From Telmatactis stephensoni (Eukaryota; Cnidaria; Anthozoa; Actiniaria; Isophelliidae): a stretch of 64,000 nt of DNA. Position 1 is the stretch's first letter. Each line of letters opens with the position of its first letter. The stretch is taken from the NCBI GenBank assembly GCA_029948255.1, contig JALIZF010001672.1, forward strand, positions 434,001 through 498,000. Direction: 5' to 3'. Below are positions 21,505-32,236 of this stretch, piece by piece. The position numbers were made by a program, and so were the translations under genes. Below the pieces are notes generated by a model that searched no databases, was not told the origin of the DNA, and saw only the letters and a list, made by a program, of their open reading frames with translations.

Positions 21505-22926
21505 ATGTTTAAACCTTTGGAAGCACAGAGAAAATTGAAAGGGAAACAAGTTAACTCGGAATCATTAAGTGGAGATACAAGCTTGGGGAAAATGACTAGT
21601 CGGGTAGATGTGCTCGCTGAAGTGACAAAGGTACTAATGGGAGAGAAGGGTAATGTCCATCAGCTTGAGTTTAGAGACTGGGATTCTTTCAAGGCTGGTG
21701 AACTCCATAAACATGTACCAATGTGGGAAACTGTTTTGGCAAACAGTTCATCTCAAGATCAAATTCTGGAATGGCTGTCCGATGGCGTGGATATTTGGTC
21801 ATTCATGAAACCATTTAAAGGGGTATTTAACGATTCAAAGTACAATTCACCATGTCCTCCAAAGAATTTATTTAAGAATCACCCGTCTTGTTGCAAATTT
21901 TCAGAGTTTATTAGTGAAACACTACAACGTGTGGGTACCGGGGTGGTTAGTGTTTGGGGTAAAGTTGGAGAAGTTCCCCCTCCCTGGTCAGTTCTTCTTT
22001 TAACTGTAGAGCCCAGTAAGCCAAGATGGTGTGTGGATGCCAGATTTCTCAACCTATGGGATTAAGGATACCCCTTTCAAACTAGACACGTTGACATCGT
22101 TTCCTCGTTTCATCTACCCAGACTCACATATTTCAAAGATTGACGGCAAGTCTGGTTACGACCATGTGTTTTTATCAGCTAATCCACAGGAGTTCTTTGG
22201 GGTTGAATGGCAGGGATGGTGGTTCGTTAATACAACATTACCATTTTGTTGGAAAAATTATCCTTATGTTTACCAAACCATTGGTCTTCACCATACCAGT
22301 TTTTTCAGGGAATTGGGTTCGGTTGTTTGTATATCGACGATAATCGGCAAGGTGGTGATAATTGGTGAGGTGTTTAACAACAAAGGTTATTGGTCACACA
22401 CTATCGAGCTTTGAAGTCAACTGTTCAGTCGGGAGTCAGCGGAGGCTACATTATACATGGTTTACCTGGTTTTGGTCCATCTGGGGTATTTTCTTGGGCT
22501 CAACAAGTGTATTATGTCCCTGACGAGGCGATTAACATTTCTAGGGATGGTCATTGACTCCCATGAACAAGCATTTTTGGTGTCAAGCAAGAAAAGAGCT
22601 AAATTTTCAGATTTGCGCGAGATGATCCATTCACATAAGCAACACGTGCCTCTCAAGTCAATTCAGAAATTGATGGGTAAATATACGTCTTTTTCGCTAG
22701 CTTTTCCTGGCACTAAATTTTACATCCGTGAGATGGCTGCAGCAATTGGAAAGTCAGGACATGGTGCAGAGGTGAGCCTGTCGACAGCTCTTCATGAAGA
22801 GATTTTGGAGATTTCTTGATTACTGGAAGAGTTGTATTCCATGGAGACATGAAAGACATGTTTCCCTACAGATTGGTGATTATTGGTCTAAGGACTTACT
22901 GAAAGAGCATATCAACGTGAAGGAAA
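21505..22926 (+). pseudogene. DIRS reverse transcriptase and start of RNase H
   Basis: Starts MFKPLEAQRKLKG. RT blocks: PRWCVDARFLN (22021-22060), DGKSGYDHV (about 22140-22168), FFGVEWQGWWFV, TTLPFCWKNYPYVY, and the catalytic YIDD at 22330-22341, which lies in a different frame from the preceding block. Later blocks are KCIMSLTRRLTFLGMVIDS and SIQKLMGKYTSFSLAFPG (RNase H entry), then DYWSKDLLKEHINVKE up to 22926, where a 2.0 kb element intervenes. At least three frame changes occur. All key RT blocks are still readable. Confidence 0.8.
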
Positions 22927-24965
22927 GGTATCCGGTCATCTCGCCCACGGACCGATTTGCCCACACCAATTCGCCCACGCATTTCACAAATTTGCCCACG
23001 CATTTAAATCACTTCAATCCACACCTACTACAAACCAGTCAAGGAGGTTTCATGATATAAATATGAAACTGATAGTAAAAGAACTGAAAATTAGCAAAAA
23101 ATGTTTTCAGGCCGTTCCAAACGATATCTCTAGTACACATCATTATGAACGTTACGAACTTACGCTATAAGCCAAATTTAGTTCTTCGTTTATTTTTCTT
23201 ATAAAATACTTGATCTACTTGATCTGTTTTCTACTGCCGGATTTTTTATTTCTAAGAAACGAACCAACACTATAAGAGATATTTGTTTTCGAAGTCAACC
23301 GCACAAACCAACTCGGCGAGTTAAGTACCACGAACTTCGAGGTTATTCAGTCATGGATACAGTAACTTCAAATACACTTGTTTCTATGATGAATGACCAT
23401 TTTTAAAACAGGATCCGTCTTTCCACATTCAATAGCTTGGTTAACTTTAAACGGTAACAAAACTTAATAGAAGTTTTAGACGTGATTGTGAATGAGGTTT
23501 TCGCTAGCAATGCTGTGATTTGAAGAAACCGATTTCACACCTTGTTTACACCCATCGTGGTAGAAGTGGACACCTTTTAAAACTTTCTAAACCTTTTTAA
23601 CTGTCCTTTACAGTGATCTAAAACTTCGAGAGAATTAAAACAAAATTTGAAAATCTGTTGTTGCCAAATCGAGTAATTACTCAAAGGTAAACCACCAAAA
23701 CCAGTAGAACTCAAAGCCGACCAGAAAGACGCCAAAGTTTTGTTTATGATACCAATATGTCAAAGTCAAAGTATCCATGCGATTTGTAGTGCAACATAAA
23801 GAAACTCTGACAGTTGATAAACTTTAAATATCAAAATATATTACTTATTACAGAACTTTTACTCAAAAATCTTGATTCAGTATCGCCTACAAGGGCTTTT
23901 AATTTCGCAGGAATATCAAATTAAGTTTGAATTTGTCAAGGAATCCACTTGAAACGTGGCAAAACTTTGAAGCCAAGTTTATTGTTTTGACTAGTAATTC
24001 TAAACAAAGTATTCCAGGACTAATGACCTTTGAATTTCTAATCTTTGAATGAAAGTTAAACAGAAAGTTAGTATATTTCTCGAGCCAGGTTTTTTTAGTT
24101 TCTACGAACGACTGAGACGCTTATCAGTTTTGAAATCTACAACTAATTGTCTCGTTTGCTTCTGACATGTTCTGAAGTGGTTAAGATTAATCTGGAGTGT
24201 AGTTATCTAAGAAATTTCTGAGTTTCTTTCAAAATACTCTGAAAAAAAAAAAACCCAGACATTTACATACAACTTGAAGCAACATTAATGTTTTGGCAAG
24301 AAGTTTTAGCTCCAAAACTTTCATGGTCAAACCAACAACTAGTTGGGCGTGTCAAAAATGTTTTTATTTTCACTAATTTGCTGATTATAGAAATCGCTTG
24401 CTTACAAGGTAACTTTAGCAAATGAGGATTATCACTTGTTGTTATTTCAATGTGTAATCTAAGCTGAAATTCTCAACAAGAAAGCAAACATCGTTCGAGT
24501 TGTAAACAATGTGTCAATTTCACGCTTCGAGTGTGTTTAAGTGGAGAGACTCGTTAGACAGCGTTTGATTTTTTTTCGGACATTAAAAAGTTAAAATGGC
24601 TTTTCTCGTGTAACTGAACTTTGAAAACCAGAAACATGAAAAGTATTATTAAAAGATCACTGATCATATAGAAGCTATATTATAAGAAGAAAATCTGACT
24701 TTGTAAACAGTTAGATTCGTGATCAAAACAATTGATTTCACGTCCGTGTTCATGTACTACAAAAGGATAAGCGAATTCAATATAAGTGTAAATCGAACTG
24801 AGCTACCGCCATATGAATCGAATTGACCGATGGTGGATTGAATTGACCTAGATCAAAATTACTTTGGATCGAAATGATGGTAATTTAAATGCATGGGCGA
24901 ATTGGTAAAATGCATGGGCGAGTTTGTGCGGGCGAAACGGTCTGTGTGCGAGTTGACTGTAAACC
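22927..24965. mobile_element. Non-autonomous TIR element, 2039 bp, in the DIRS RNase H (8-bp TSD)
   Basis: Flanked by GAAGGAAA at 22919-22926 and 24966-24973. Removing the element and one duplication restores the reading frame of the host DIRS RNase H. Ends GGTATCCGGTCATCTCGC and (reverse) GGTTTACAGTCAACTCGC are related, and the TIRs extend about 80 bp. Both TIRs contain tandem words of CGCCCACGCATTT type (22945-23005 and 24889-24945). The inside is AT-rich with no gene. An 8-bp duplication and GG-start ends suggest a Mutator-like or hAT-like origin; the superfamily is uncertain. Confidence 0.85.
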
Positions 24966-25190
24966 GAAGGAAATGTCTGCTGTTTTGAGGGCCATGAAAG
25001 CTCTTCCTGGATCTGGTCAAGATTGTAGAGTGGATGCTCAGGTGGATAACCAGGTCACTATTAACGCCTGGCAAGGACATGGTCCTCGATCACTAAGACT
25101 TACAAAGATTGCCCAAGATTTGTTTTATCAAGTTACCCACAGAAATGTTTTGTTGTCAATTTCGTATGTCAGATTTTTCCCGCCAGTTGT
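24966..25190 (+). pseudogene. DIRS RNase H, second piece
   Basis: Continues directly from 22926: EMSAVLRAMKALPGSGQDC, then RVDAQVDNQVTINAWQGHGP and RNVLLSISYV. DAQVDNQ carries a likely catalytic Asp of the RNase H fold. It breaks off at about 25165-25200, where a second insertion begins. Confidence 0.75.
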
Positions 25191-25205
25191 CAGGATAGTA
25201 AAGTA

Positions 25206-25240
25206 AACATTACGACTTCAGCACGAATAAATCTGGTCCG
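25206..25240 (+). repeat. Fragment of SINE 3' tail
   Basis: ATTACGACTTCAGCACGAAT plus AAATCTGGTCCG matches, in the opposite orientation, the tail of the SINE at 26600-26640 with two changes. Confidence 0.6.
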
Positions 25241-26559
25241 CTAACGATTGGTATAGACAGCTGATGTTTTTGCTTGAGGGCTCAAAATCTATTAATATTC
25301 ATCAATCTAAAGCTTCGGTGATTGGTTCAAAGTATAATTTGCATTATAAAGGCATATTTTCACTCAGCTTACTTTGTTTATTCACACGTTTGTGCAACTT
25401 TTCGTTAATGAAACTAGGACAAATAGGCTCACAAACAAACAAGAAATTGGTTTGCTAATCTGCATATAGGAGACGCTAATGATTTTTTGAACTCTATATT
25501 ATAGACTAAGAGAGGGCTTCAGCGATGGGAGCAATATTAGTAATCAGTACAAATACATGACGTGATCAGATGTGTAATAAGATTTCAATCCAAAGATCCC
25601 AACTCCTCAACTCCACACTACACATTATGGTGATAGGAACAATGCGGCGGCATGATCATTTTTAGCGTCGGCAGCCTTTTCATTTATAGATGAATGCTTT
25701 CGCAATTGCTAAAGCGTTTGCAGCGGCCATAACAAAGTTTGCAATGTGACTAATTGCAGTCTGTGATGAGCGCAATTCAATTAAAAGAGCATCGACTAAA
25801 ATGTAATTAAGTGATTAAAACGCTTGGGTTGAGTACAGCTAATGGTCTTGGTGTAAAACTTTCTAAATAGAAATTGCATGGTACTGTATTCTCACTTATT
25901 CTTGCAGTACCTACTGTTTAATCGTGTAAAAATTAAATGTATCTGGAAATGCTATATAAAGTTCTGCCAAGGGATAACTTGGAGACGGTCAACTATGAGG
26001 CTATTTGTAAAAGGAAGCTGACTCTAATTGTAATCCGCTGCTTTGGATCAGTAACGTTATTCGTTTATATCAATTAATGCTAAGGCTGGCATGGGGTCCT
26101 AACTAATCGCCGTCACTCTCTCTGAAATAGTCAATAAACGCAGTGAAATAGGCAATAGTTTACAATACTATAATATTGCTACAGTGAAAGGATATGGCGG
26201 TGGCACGTTGCAGGGGAGCTAAACTGTGTAGAAATACAATCATTATAACAGTCGGAAAAATACGGGCTCATGCCAAAAAACGGCACAAGATTTTATAGAT
26301 TTGAACATATTTGAAGTATTTCATAAACAATTTGAAAGTTTGCAAGTAATGTTCTTCTACGCTCTAAAACTATTTTGCGTATTCAGAGTTGTTTTTGTTC
26401 CACTGAAAATACATGAAAATATATGCAATGAGTCTTCTTTACGGGCACAATGGCATAGAAACTTGAAGGTAGGTGATGTTGACATTGTGGCTTAACACTT
26501 CACATCAGGCTTGCTGGACGAAGCATATTGAATTCGCCATATATGGTGTGTTATGCATA

Positions 26560-26800
26560 TATACATATTAATTGACCGCACTGAGTGCGGTCATATCCGG
26601 ACCAGATTTATTTGTGTTGAAGTCGTAATAGTAAACGACCATATTTTACGTCGATAACTCGTGACAGTAATTTTGGTAACTGATAAACTACTACACAGAA
26701 AGGGAAGAAGTTGAAACAAGGATGTGAGGTCACTGGACATCGAACTAGGGACCTCTCGCACCGAAGGCCGCGCACTAACCAACTGTGCCATCCTTGCTCC
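26560..26800 (-). mobile_element. tRNA-derived SINE
   Basis: On the minus strand from about 26800: GAGCAAGGATGGCACAGTTG and GTTAGTGCGCG form an A-box (26771-26790), and GGTCCCTAGTTCGATGTCC forms a B-box (26753-26735), spaced as in tRNA promoters. A unique body and tail follow, ending near a short hairpin GACCGCACTGAGTGCGGTC (26574-26592). The head departs from a functional tRNA (no clean cloverleaf), so I call a SINE and not a tRNA gene. Confidence 0.7.
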
Positions 26801-26869
26801 TGATCAGATGCGAGGGTGTCGCGTCAATGTTGAGATGTTGTAGAGACGACTTTTGGTGGCCTTATAGGT

Positions 26870-27320
26870 CATAATCTTGATCTAATGGCACTTGATTCTA
26901 ATGTGCAATGTGACTGAAAAGGAAATCCTCTGTGTCATTTCTCCCCATGTTAAACTCCAAATTGTGCTGGTGTGAATGTGTTCAACCAAGATCTATCAGA
27001 TCTATCTATTTGCGATGGAGCTACGATGAATGCTTATGTGTTCCATCCTTTCAATTCGATTGGACCCTTGCTTCATTTCTTGTGGTCTCAACATGCAGTT
27101 GAAACAGTGGTATCTCCCTTACCGGCATGGTGGCCTATCGTCAATGCCATGTCGAAGCGCAAGACCTTAATTGCAGAAAAGGGCAGTTGTGACTTGCTGC
27201 TATTCCCTACTAAACAAGGATTTGAAGCCCGTCCGATTCAGTTTGATCTGTGGCCATTTCATGTTGGTGAGTTTGAGTTTGGATGTTTTGCCGTTTTCTA
27301 TGCTTGTATGTATTTATAAT
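26870..27320 (+). pseudogene. DIRS pol C-terminal region
   Basis: NLDLMALDSNVQCD, a stop, then NVFNQDLSDLSICDG, AYVFHPFNSIGPLLHFL, VSPLPAWWPIVN, LLFPTKQGFEARP and IQFDLWPFHV. This is the segment that follows RNase H in DIRS elements and precedes the recombinase. The open frame runs from 26972. Confidence 0.7.
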
Positions 27321-27479
27321 TGTTTCTATTTTGGGGGATGAATTCGAGAATGATAGTAAGTCAAAAGAACGAAGGGGATAGAGGTGCAAGAGAGAAAGAA
27401 AGTTAGAAAGGAAAAAACGAAAGGAATAGTTTTAACTGATTTCAATTATTTTCTTTTTTTTTCTTTTTAAGCCTTTACC

Positions 27480-28690
27480 TTTGGTGTGCCAAGGATGTAT
27501 CTTCTTATCTGTCCGGACTGTATGTATCCTAATGATAAGGATTTCCGGTACTGTCAGCATTGCGGTTACAAACATCAAATGGGGTATCAGGTGAATGTAC
27601 AGCATGTCAAAGCTGCTGTCAACTGGGAAGACATTAGGAAAAAGAGGCAGGTTTTGTCGAAGCGCATGGTTTCTACTCCGTATTCTAAAAAGAAAATGTC
27701 TTTGGAAAGCGAGTTGTGTGTTTTTTTGGCAAAATGCTATCCCCAAAGGAATGTTACGTTGGCAACACCAGATGACGTGATTAATTTCTTGGTGTGGAAA
27801 GACAGCTTTGGAAGACGATTGTTCATCAAGATAGCTGCCAGTTTTACGGAAACAAAAAGAATTGTTCGTGCTCGTGTTCTAAACGCTCAGCTTTTGGCAC
27901 AGTTGACTCGTTAATTGGAAAGTTAAGGTTTATTTTTGCAAAGTTGGGAAGAAAACTTGATGATGCGACTCTGCCGGGCTATGGAAATCCTGCGTCGTCG
28001 CCAAAAGTTCAAGAACATTTGCGTTCGGTTCAGAAATCACAGACTCTTCCCAGTCAAGCTGAGCCTGAGCCGTTTCTTGAAGACCCAGTGGTAATCTCTG
28101 GAGATATCTTAAAACGCTTGAAATGCCCAACGAATTCATCGACTGATTTGTTTATTTTCGCAAGAGATCAAGCTTCTTCAAGCTTCAATTTTTTGCTGGT
28201 GATAGGGCGGAAGATTTGGGCCACATCAAAACCCCTGAGATCCTTTGTTTACCTAATAATGAAGGGCTGCTTTTCAATCACCTTCTGACCAAGTCTCTGT
28301 GAGATGCTTCAACTAATCCATTTGCATTTAAACGGTACAGGGATACATCTGTTTGTCCATGTACAATTCACTTGGCATTGATATAAGACAAGGTTATCTG
28401 TTTGGCCTACCAGTCAGTGTGGTGACGTTTTGGTTGGTCCGTTTGACTCGTGCGCTGCTCAGGCTACACTGTCATTTCATGTCAAAGATTTGAGACAGAT
28501 ATTCAAGAAACAAAGAGTTGCTTTGCATGGTTTACGAAGTGGATGTGCTATTTCTTTGGCTTTAGCCGGTGCTGACGTGCATTTCATAATAAATCATTAG
28601 GGTTTTAGGGTGGAAAACTTGTTTGACTGCTGAACACTACATGAGATACGACAGGTTATGGCCCCAAATGGAGCTAGTGAAATTTTGGCA
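27480..28690 (+). pseudogene. DIRS tyrosine recombinase with N-terminal zinc ribbon-like domain
   Basis: The first part 27486-27914 has a CPDCMYPNDKDFRYCQHCGY zinc-binding pattern, then helical DNA-binding text (VINFLVWKDSFGR). After a frameshift near 27870 come GTVDSLIGKLRFIFAKLGRK and the catalytic domain: DLFIFARDQASS, HLCLFNHL-like text, and near 28527-28660 the block LHGLRSGCAISLALAG with the His-x-x-Arg pair, then WKTCLTAEHYMRYDR with the likely Tyr nucleophile. Frame changes near 28190 and later disable it. The recombinase would insert the circular DIRS intermediate. Confidence 0.75.
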
Positions 28691-29030
28691 AATTTACCCA
28701 CAAATGTATGTGATATGTATCATCAACAAAACATCTTGTGTGGGTTTTCTTGTTTGCACTGTTAATTGACTGAACTCCTAAATGATTTTAGAAAAGCTAT
28801 GGCATGAATTAAGGACTTTAACTGAGAGTTTTCAAGGCTCTACATTATAAGGTTTGGAATGCTATAAGGGGATAAGGTTGGGAACACCATAGAGGGTAAG
28901 GTTGGGGAGTAATTATTGGGGTAATACTCCATGTATATATTCACTGGATTAATCATGGCGGACTGTGAGGAAAGGGGTGCCTCCATACCTTAACTAATGC
29001 TGATGAGGAAGCAGGAAGGATAATGTACTA

Positions 29031-29174
29031 TTGCTGGTTTTCAATCATTCCCTTGAGAGTCAAAATATAAAAGAGTGGCAGCCATGTTGGTTGAACGAAC
29101 AAGAGACACTAATGGGCAATCTTTTGTTGAAATTCAACCAAGATGGCTGCCATGACGTCAATTGAAAGCCAGCA
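29031..29174. mobile_element. Small MITE, 144 bp
   Basis: Starts TTGCTGGTTTTCAAT and ends ATTGAAAGCCAGCAA. A second inner inverted pair is GGCAGCCATGTTGGTTGA (29076) and TCAACCAAGATGGCTGCC (29136). Flanks TA/TAT are compatible with a short TA-rich duplication. Confidence 0.7.
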
Positions 29175-29208
29175 ATATAAGCGATCTTACTGATGTAATT
29201 ACTCAAGG

Positions 29209-29310
29209 TGAACAGGTCATGTATGCTGATGACACAAGTCTGTTAGTGGTTGGTAACAACGTTGAAGTGGTCACAGACAATTTGAATAAAGCTCTCTCAA
29301 GTATCAATAG
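29209..29310 (+). pseudogene. LINE reverse transcriptase scrap
   Basis: MYADDTSLLVVGNN followed by VTDNLNKALSSI is a non-LTR RT catalytic block (YADD at 29222-29233) and the start of the thumb. Nothing on either side extends it. Confidence 0.65.
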
Positions 29311-29339
29311 ACCGAATGTAAAACACAGGCCATGAGCGG

Positions 29340-30530
29340 CCACACTGCATTAAAACGAGGCTTATGATGGGAAAAGCTCAGCTGATGTGACGATGCAAAA
29401 TCCCGGCTGATTCAGTCGATTGATCGCCATTAAAAACAAGATGACAAATTCAGGTAAAGCTGATATTTCTTTTTTGTCCTTTTGTCCACAAAATATCTAT
29501 TTCATGATGAGTACCAGCTCTTTGTTTGAATTATCTCTCTATGATTTGATTTTTAGACGAAAATAAAGAAAACAAACTCAAAAAAGTGGCATACCTGGAG
29601 CTGATCTTGACTTGACCCAGTTGAATTGTTATCATGCTGAAGAGTTGAAGTTCTGGCTGTCATGTCGAAGTGACAGTTTAAAAAACCTGCCAACGAAAGC
29701 CTGTTGTGTTCAAAGGTAAAACTACAGGCTGCCATTGTTACCAAATAACTTCATTCCCGCAGATAACCAAGCAATTGTATGAGCATTTCACTGTATATAA
29801 GAGCTGCATTTAAGCTTTATATTTACATTTGCATTGCTATACGCTGCTGCATGTGCACGTTAGCAATGGTAACAATTAATCTTTATCTATTTCATCCTTT
29901 AGAATAAGAGACTGTGTTAAAAATGGTCGCAATGAAGTACTTGTGAAGTTTTGTCAGAAGCTACACCTGTAATATCATCATCAACTGTTGAAGAATGCCT
30001 CAAAGATATGAGGAAAAGTTAAACTTGGATTGTGTTTTGTTTGAATTGTGTCTCCCTTAAGTTTGTTTTGCATTCTGCAAGCACATCTGGCTTAACATTA
30101 ATGCCCACATATATATACTAATAAATTACAAAAGTTTCAATAATTAATTCAAGTTTTTACGTTGATTAAACAGGAGATTACTGGAAAAACATACAGACTT
30201 ACAGACTGGAAAAGAGACATCCATAACATACCATTGTTTGCTATTAAGGCAATTGCTCAGGCAAAACAGGAAAGGTACAAAAAAGAGCAGACACCTTCTT
30301 TGCAACAGGTTCCTTGACAACATCCAATGCAGCCACACTCAAAAATATTTCTACACTAGAAGTGTATGTACTTCATCCTATACACCCTTTTAATAAGTTC
30401 GGTTGCTATTTTGAATAAATTATCGATGACATCATTCGCGGATGGAATGGGTTCGAGAATGGTAGCCTTCTTTGTTTAATCTTAAAACTTCTTTGTGTTG
30501 AAGTTTTATTTGCATAGTTTATCCACATTT
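29340..30530. other. Intergenic; possible but weak exon-like words
   Basis: ATGACAAATTCAG/GTAAAG near 29442 and a later TTTTAG followed by an Asp/Glu/Lys-rich stretch near 29557 would join to only about 23 codons before a stop. I do not support a gene here. The rest is AT-rich without visible repeats. Confidence 0.3.
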
Positions 30531-30538
30531 ATCAAGTC

Positions 30539-31975
30539 ATGGCGACCCAAACTAATAATCTAAATCTAATAATCAAAATTGTGCTGTTTCCACTGTGTAC
30601 TTCTAACAGTAATATATTTGATGAAGAACGTGGTCGGTACGTCACATATCACTGTATTCCCAGTGAACCACAAAGACGAAAACAATGGCTACATAAAATA
30701 AAGAAAGATGAAAATTCAAACTTTACGAAAAGGTTCGATTATCTGCATTTTATGATATAATCTTTGCTTCTTCATTGTTTTGGTGATGTTTGTTTTATTC
30801 ATTTTTTAACTTTTAGGTCAAGAAGCACATAGTGGTTTGTTCGTTGCATTTTACTGACAGTGATTTAGAAAAGTCTGGTTTTGCTGGACGTTGGTACGTG
30901 AAGCCTGGAAGCTTTCCATCTATTTTCAAATGTTGGGAACACAAGCCGTATTTAATACCATCAAATCATAAAAGAAGAAAGTTGAATAAACTTCAGTTAT
31001 CTGATACAAATAGTGATGTTACTCTCCTTGATACAGTTATTGATTATGTCAAATAATGTGTCATTGAACTCAATGAAGATGCAAGCTCAACAACTAATCT
31101 TGAAGTTACATATAATTCTAGTGATTCAGCAGAAAACTATGAAAATGGAATAGCCAGTCTAATGACTGAGATTTCTCAATTAATAATCTAGAAAATGCTG
31201 AAAGTACAATCAAACAACTATGTCTAGTACAAAATTCTGTATTGAAAACATCAATGACAAGAATATTCCTTTCTTTATTGGTTTTCCAAGTAAAGAAGTT
31301 TTCCATGCAGTTTTAACTTACCTCAACCCATGCACAAATGGTGAGAATTTGGTATACGTCCGTCAAGAGTCCAAACCTGATGTGACCTCTATGTCAGATC
31401 AAAAGATTGGTCTACCAAGAAAGTTGTCACCTGATGATCAATTTTTCCTTTATCTTTGCAGAGTGAGGTTAGGACTATTTGAATGTGACTTAGCATACAG
31501 ATTTAATATCTCTGTTGCAACTGTTAGTAACATTGTATTGTCCTGGACCAATTTCATGTATTTGAGATTGGGTTCACTGAACATTTGGCCGAGTAGAGAA
31601 AAGGTAAACCAAACAATGCCTGAATCAATCAAGCCTAAATACAATGATACAAGAATAATTATTGACTGTACTTAGAAAAAAGTAGAAATGGCGTCTTCAC
31701 GTTTTAAAATCTCAGACCTACTCAAGTTACAAGACCGCTAACACCTTAAGGGGACTTGTTGGAATTGCACCAATTGGTAGCATTACTTTTCTGTCTCAGC
31801 TCTACACTGGTTCCGTATCAGACAGAGAAATTACTGATCGATGTGGGATTTTAAAATTGCCCTTTGAAAAGGATGACCTCATTATGGCTGACAAAGGCTT
31901 TGACATACAAGATTTATTGGATCCACTGAATGTTTATATTAATACACCTCCATTTTTACACCTGCAAGACCAAAT
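30539..31975 (+). pseudogene. ISL2EU transposase, THAP domain and first part of DDE domain
   Basis: Exon 1 at 30539 (MATQTNNLNLIIKIVLFPLC) and exon 2 at about 30816-31056 (VVCSLHFTDSDLEKS) form a THAP-like zinc domain. The PLC Cys and the C-x2-H pair are present, but the first zinc Cys seems replaced. A helix-turn-helix stretch follows (LSPDDQFFLYLCRVRLGLFE; ISVATVSNIVLSW). The DDE nuclease starts IIIDCT (first Asp, about 31665), then a stop and frameshift near 31675, then GIAPIGSITFLSQLY, MADKGFDI (second Asp, about 31885) and FLHLQDQ, where the Harbinger interrupts. The transposase would cut and paste the element; this copy is dead. Confidence 0.8.
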
Positions 31976-32155
31976 AGGGAGTTTATGAATCAAGAGAATC
32001 CAGGATGACGTGGCCAGTGTTCGTCCCTGCGCATGCGTGAGCTCGCATTAATACACCTCCATTTTTACACCTGCAAGACCAAATAGGGAGTTTACGAATC
32101 AAGAGAATCCAGGATGACGTGGCCAGTGTTCGTCCCTGCGCATGCGTGAGCTCGC
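31938..32155 (+). repeat. 109-bp tandem duplication across a transposon/host junction
   Basis: ATTAATACACCTCCATTTTT through GCATGCGTGAGCTCG occurs at 31938-32046 and again from 32047. Each copy holds about 38 bp of ISL2EU coding sequence followed by the first ~70 bp of the Harbinger element. One change (TTTATGAATC against TTTACGAATC) separates them. Confidence 0.9.
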
Positions 32156-32236
32156 AAATGCCGACGTCGCGACACGTCGAGACCGCCACCTTTGTGATTT
32201 TGCCAGCGTCCTGAACTAACTCGGGCTAGATCAACT

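Larger units (their letters stand above)
25200..26870. other. Insertion in the DIRS element, AT-rich, mostly unidentified
   Basis: Host coding stops at about 25165 and resumes at about 26870 (NLDLMALDSNVQCD). The exact edges and any target duplication were not found. The inside holds a SINE tail (25206-25240) and a SINE (about 26560-26800). The rest is non-coding as far as I can see. Confidence 0.5.
20700..28700 (+). mobile_element. DIRS-like retrotransposon, decayed and split by two insertions
   Basis: In order on +: gag-like region with a zinc knuckle (20780-21136), RT and RNase H (21505-22926, resuming at 24966-25165 and about 26870-27300), then a tyrosine recombinase (27480-28690). RT plus tyrosine recombinase in place of integrase defines DIRS elements. 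Several frameshifts and stops are present. The terminal repeats were not identified, so the outer borders are approximate. Confidence 0.8.

Noticed and set aside
26735..26800. tRNA gene on the minus strand
   Set aside because: A- and B-box are present, but the anticodon arm and acceptor stem do not form, and a SINE body follows.
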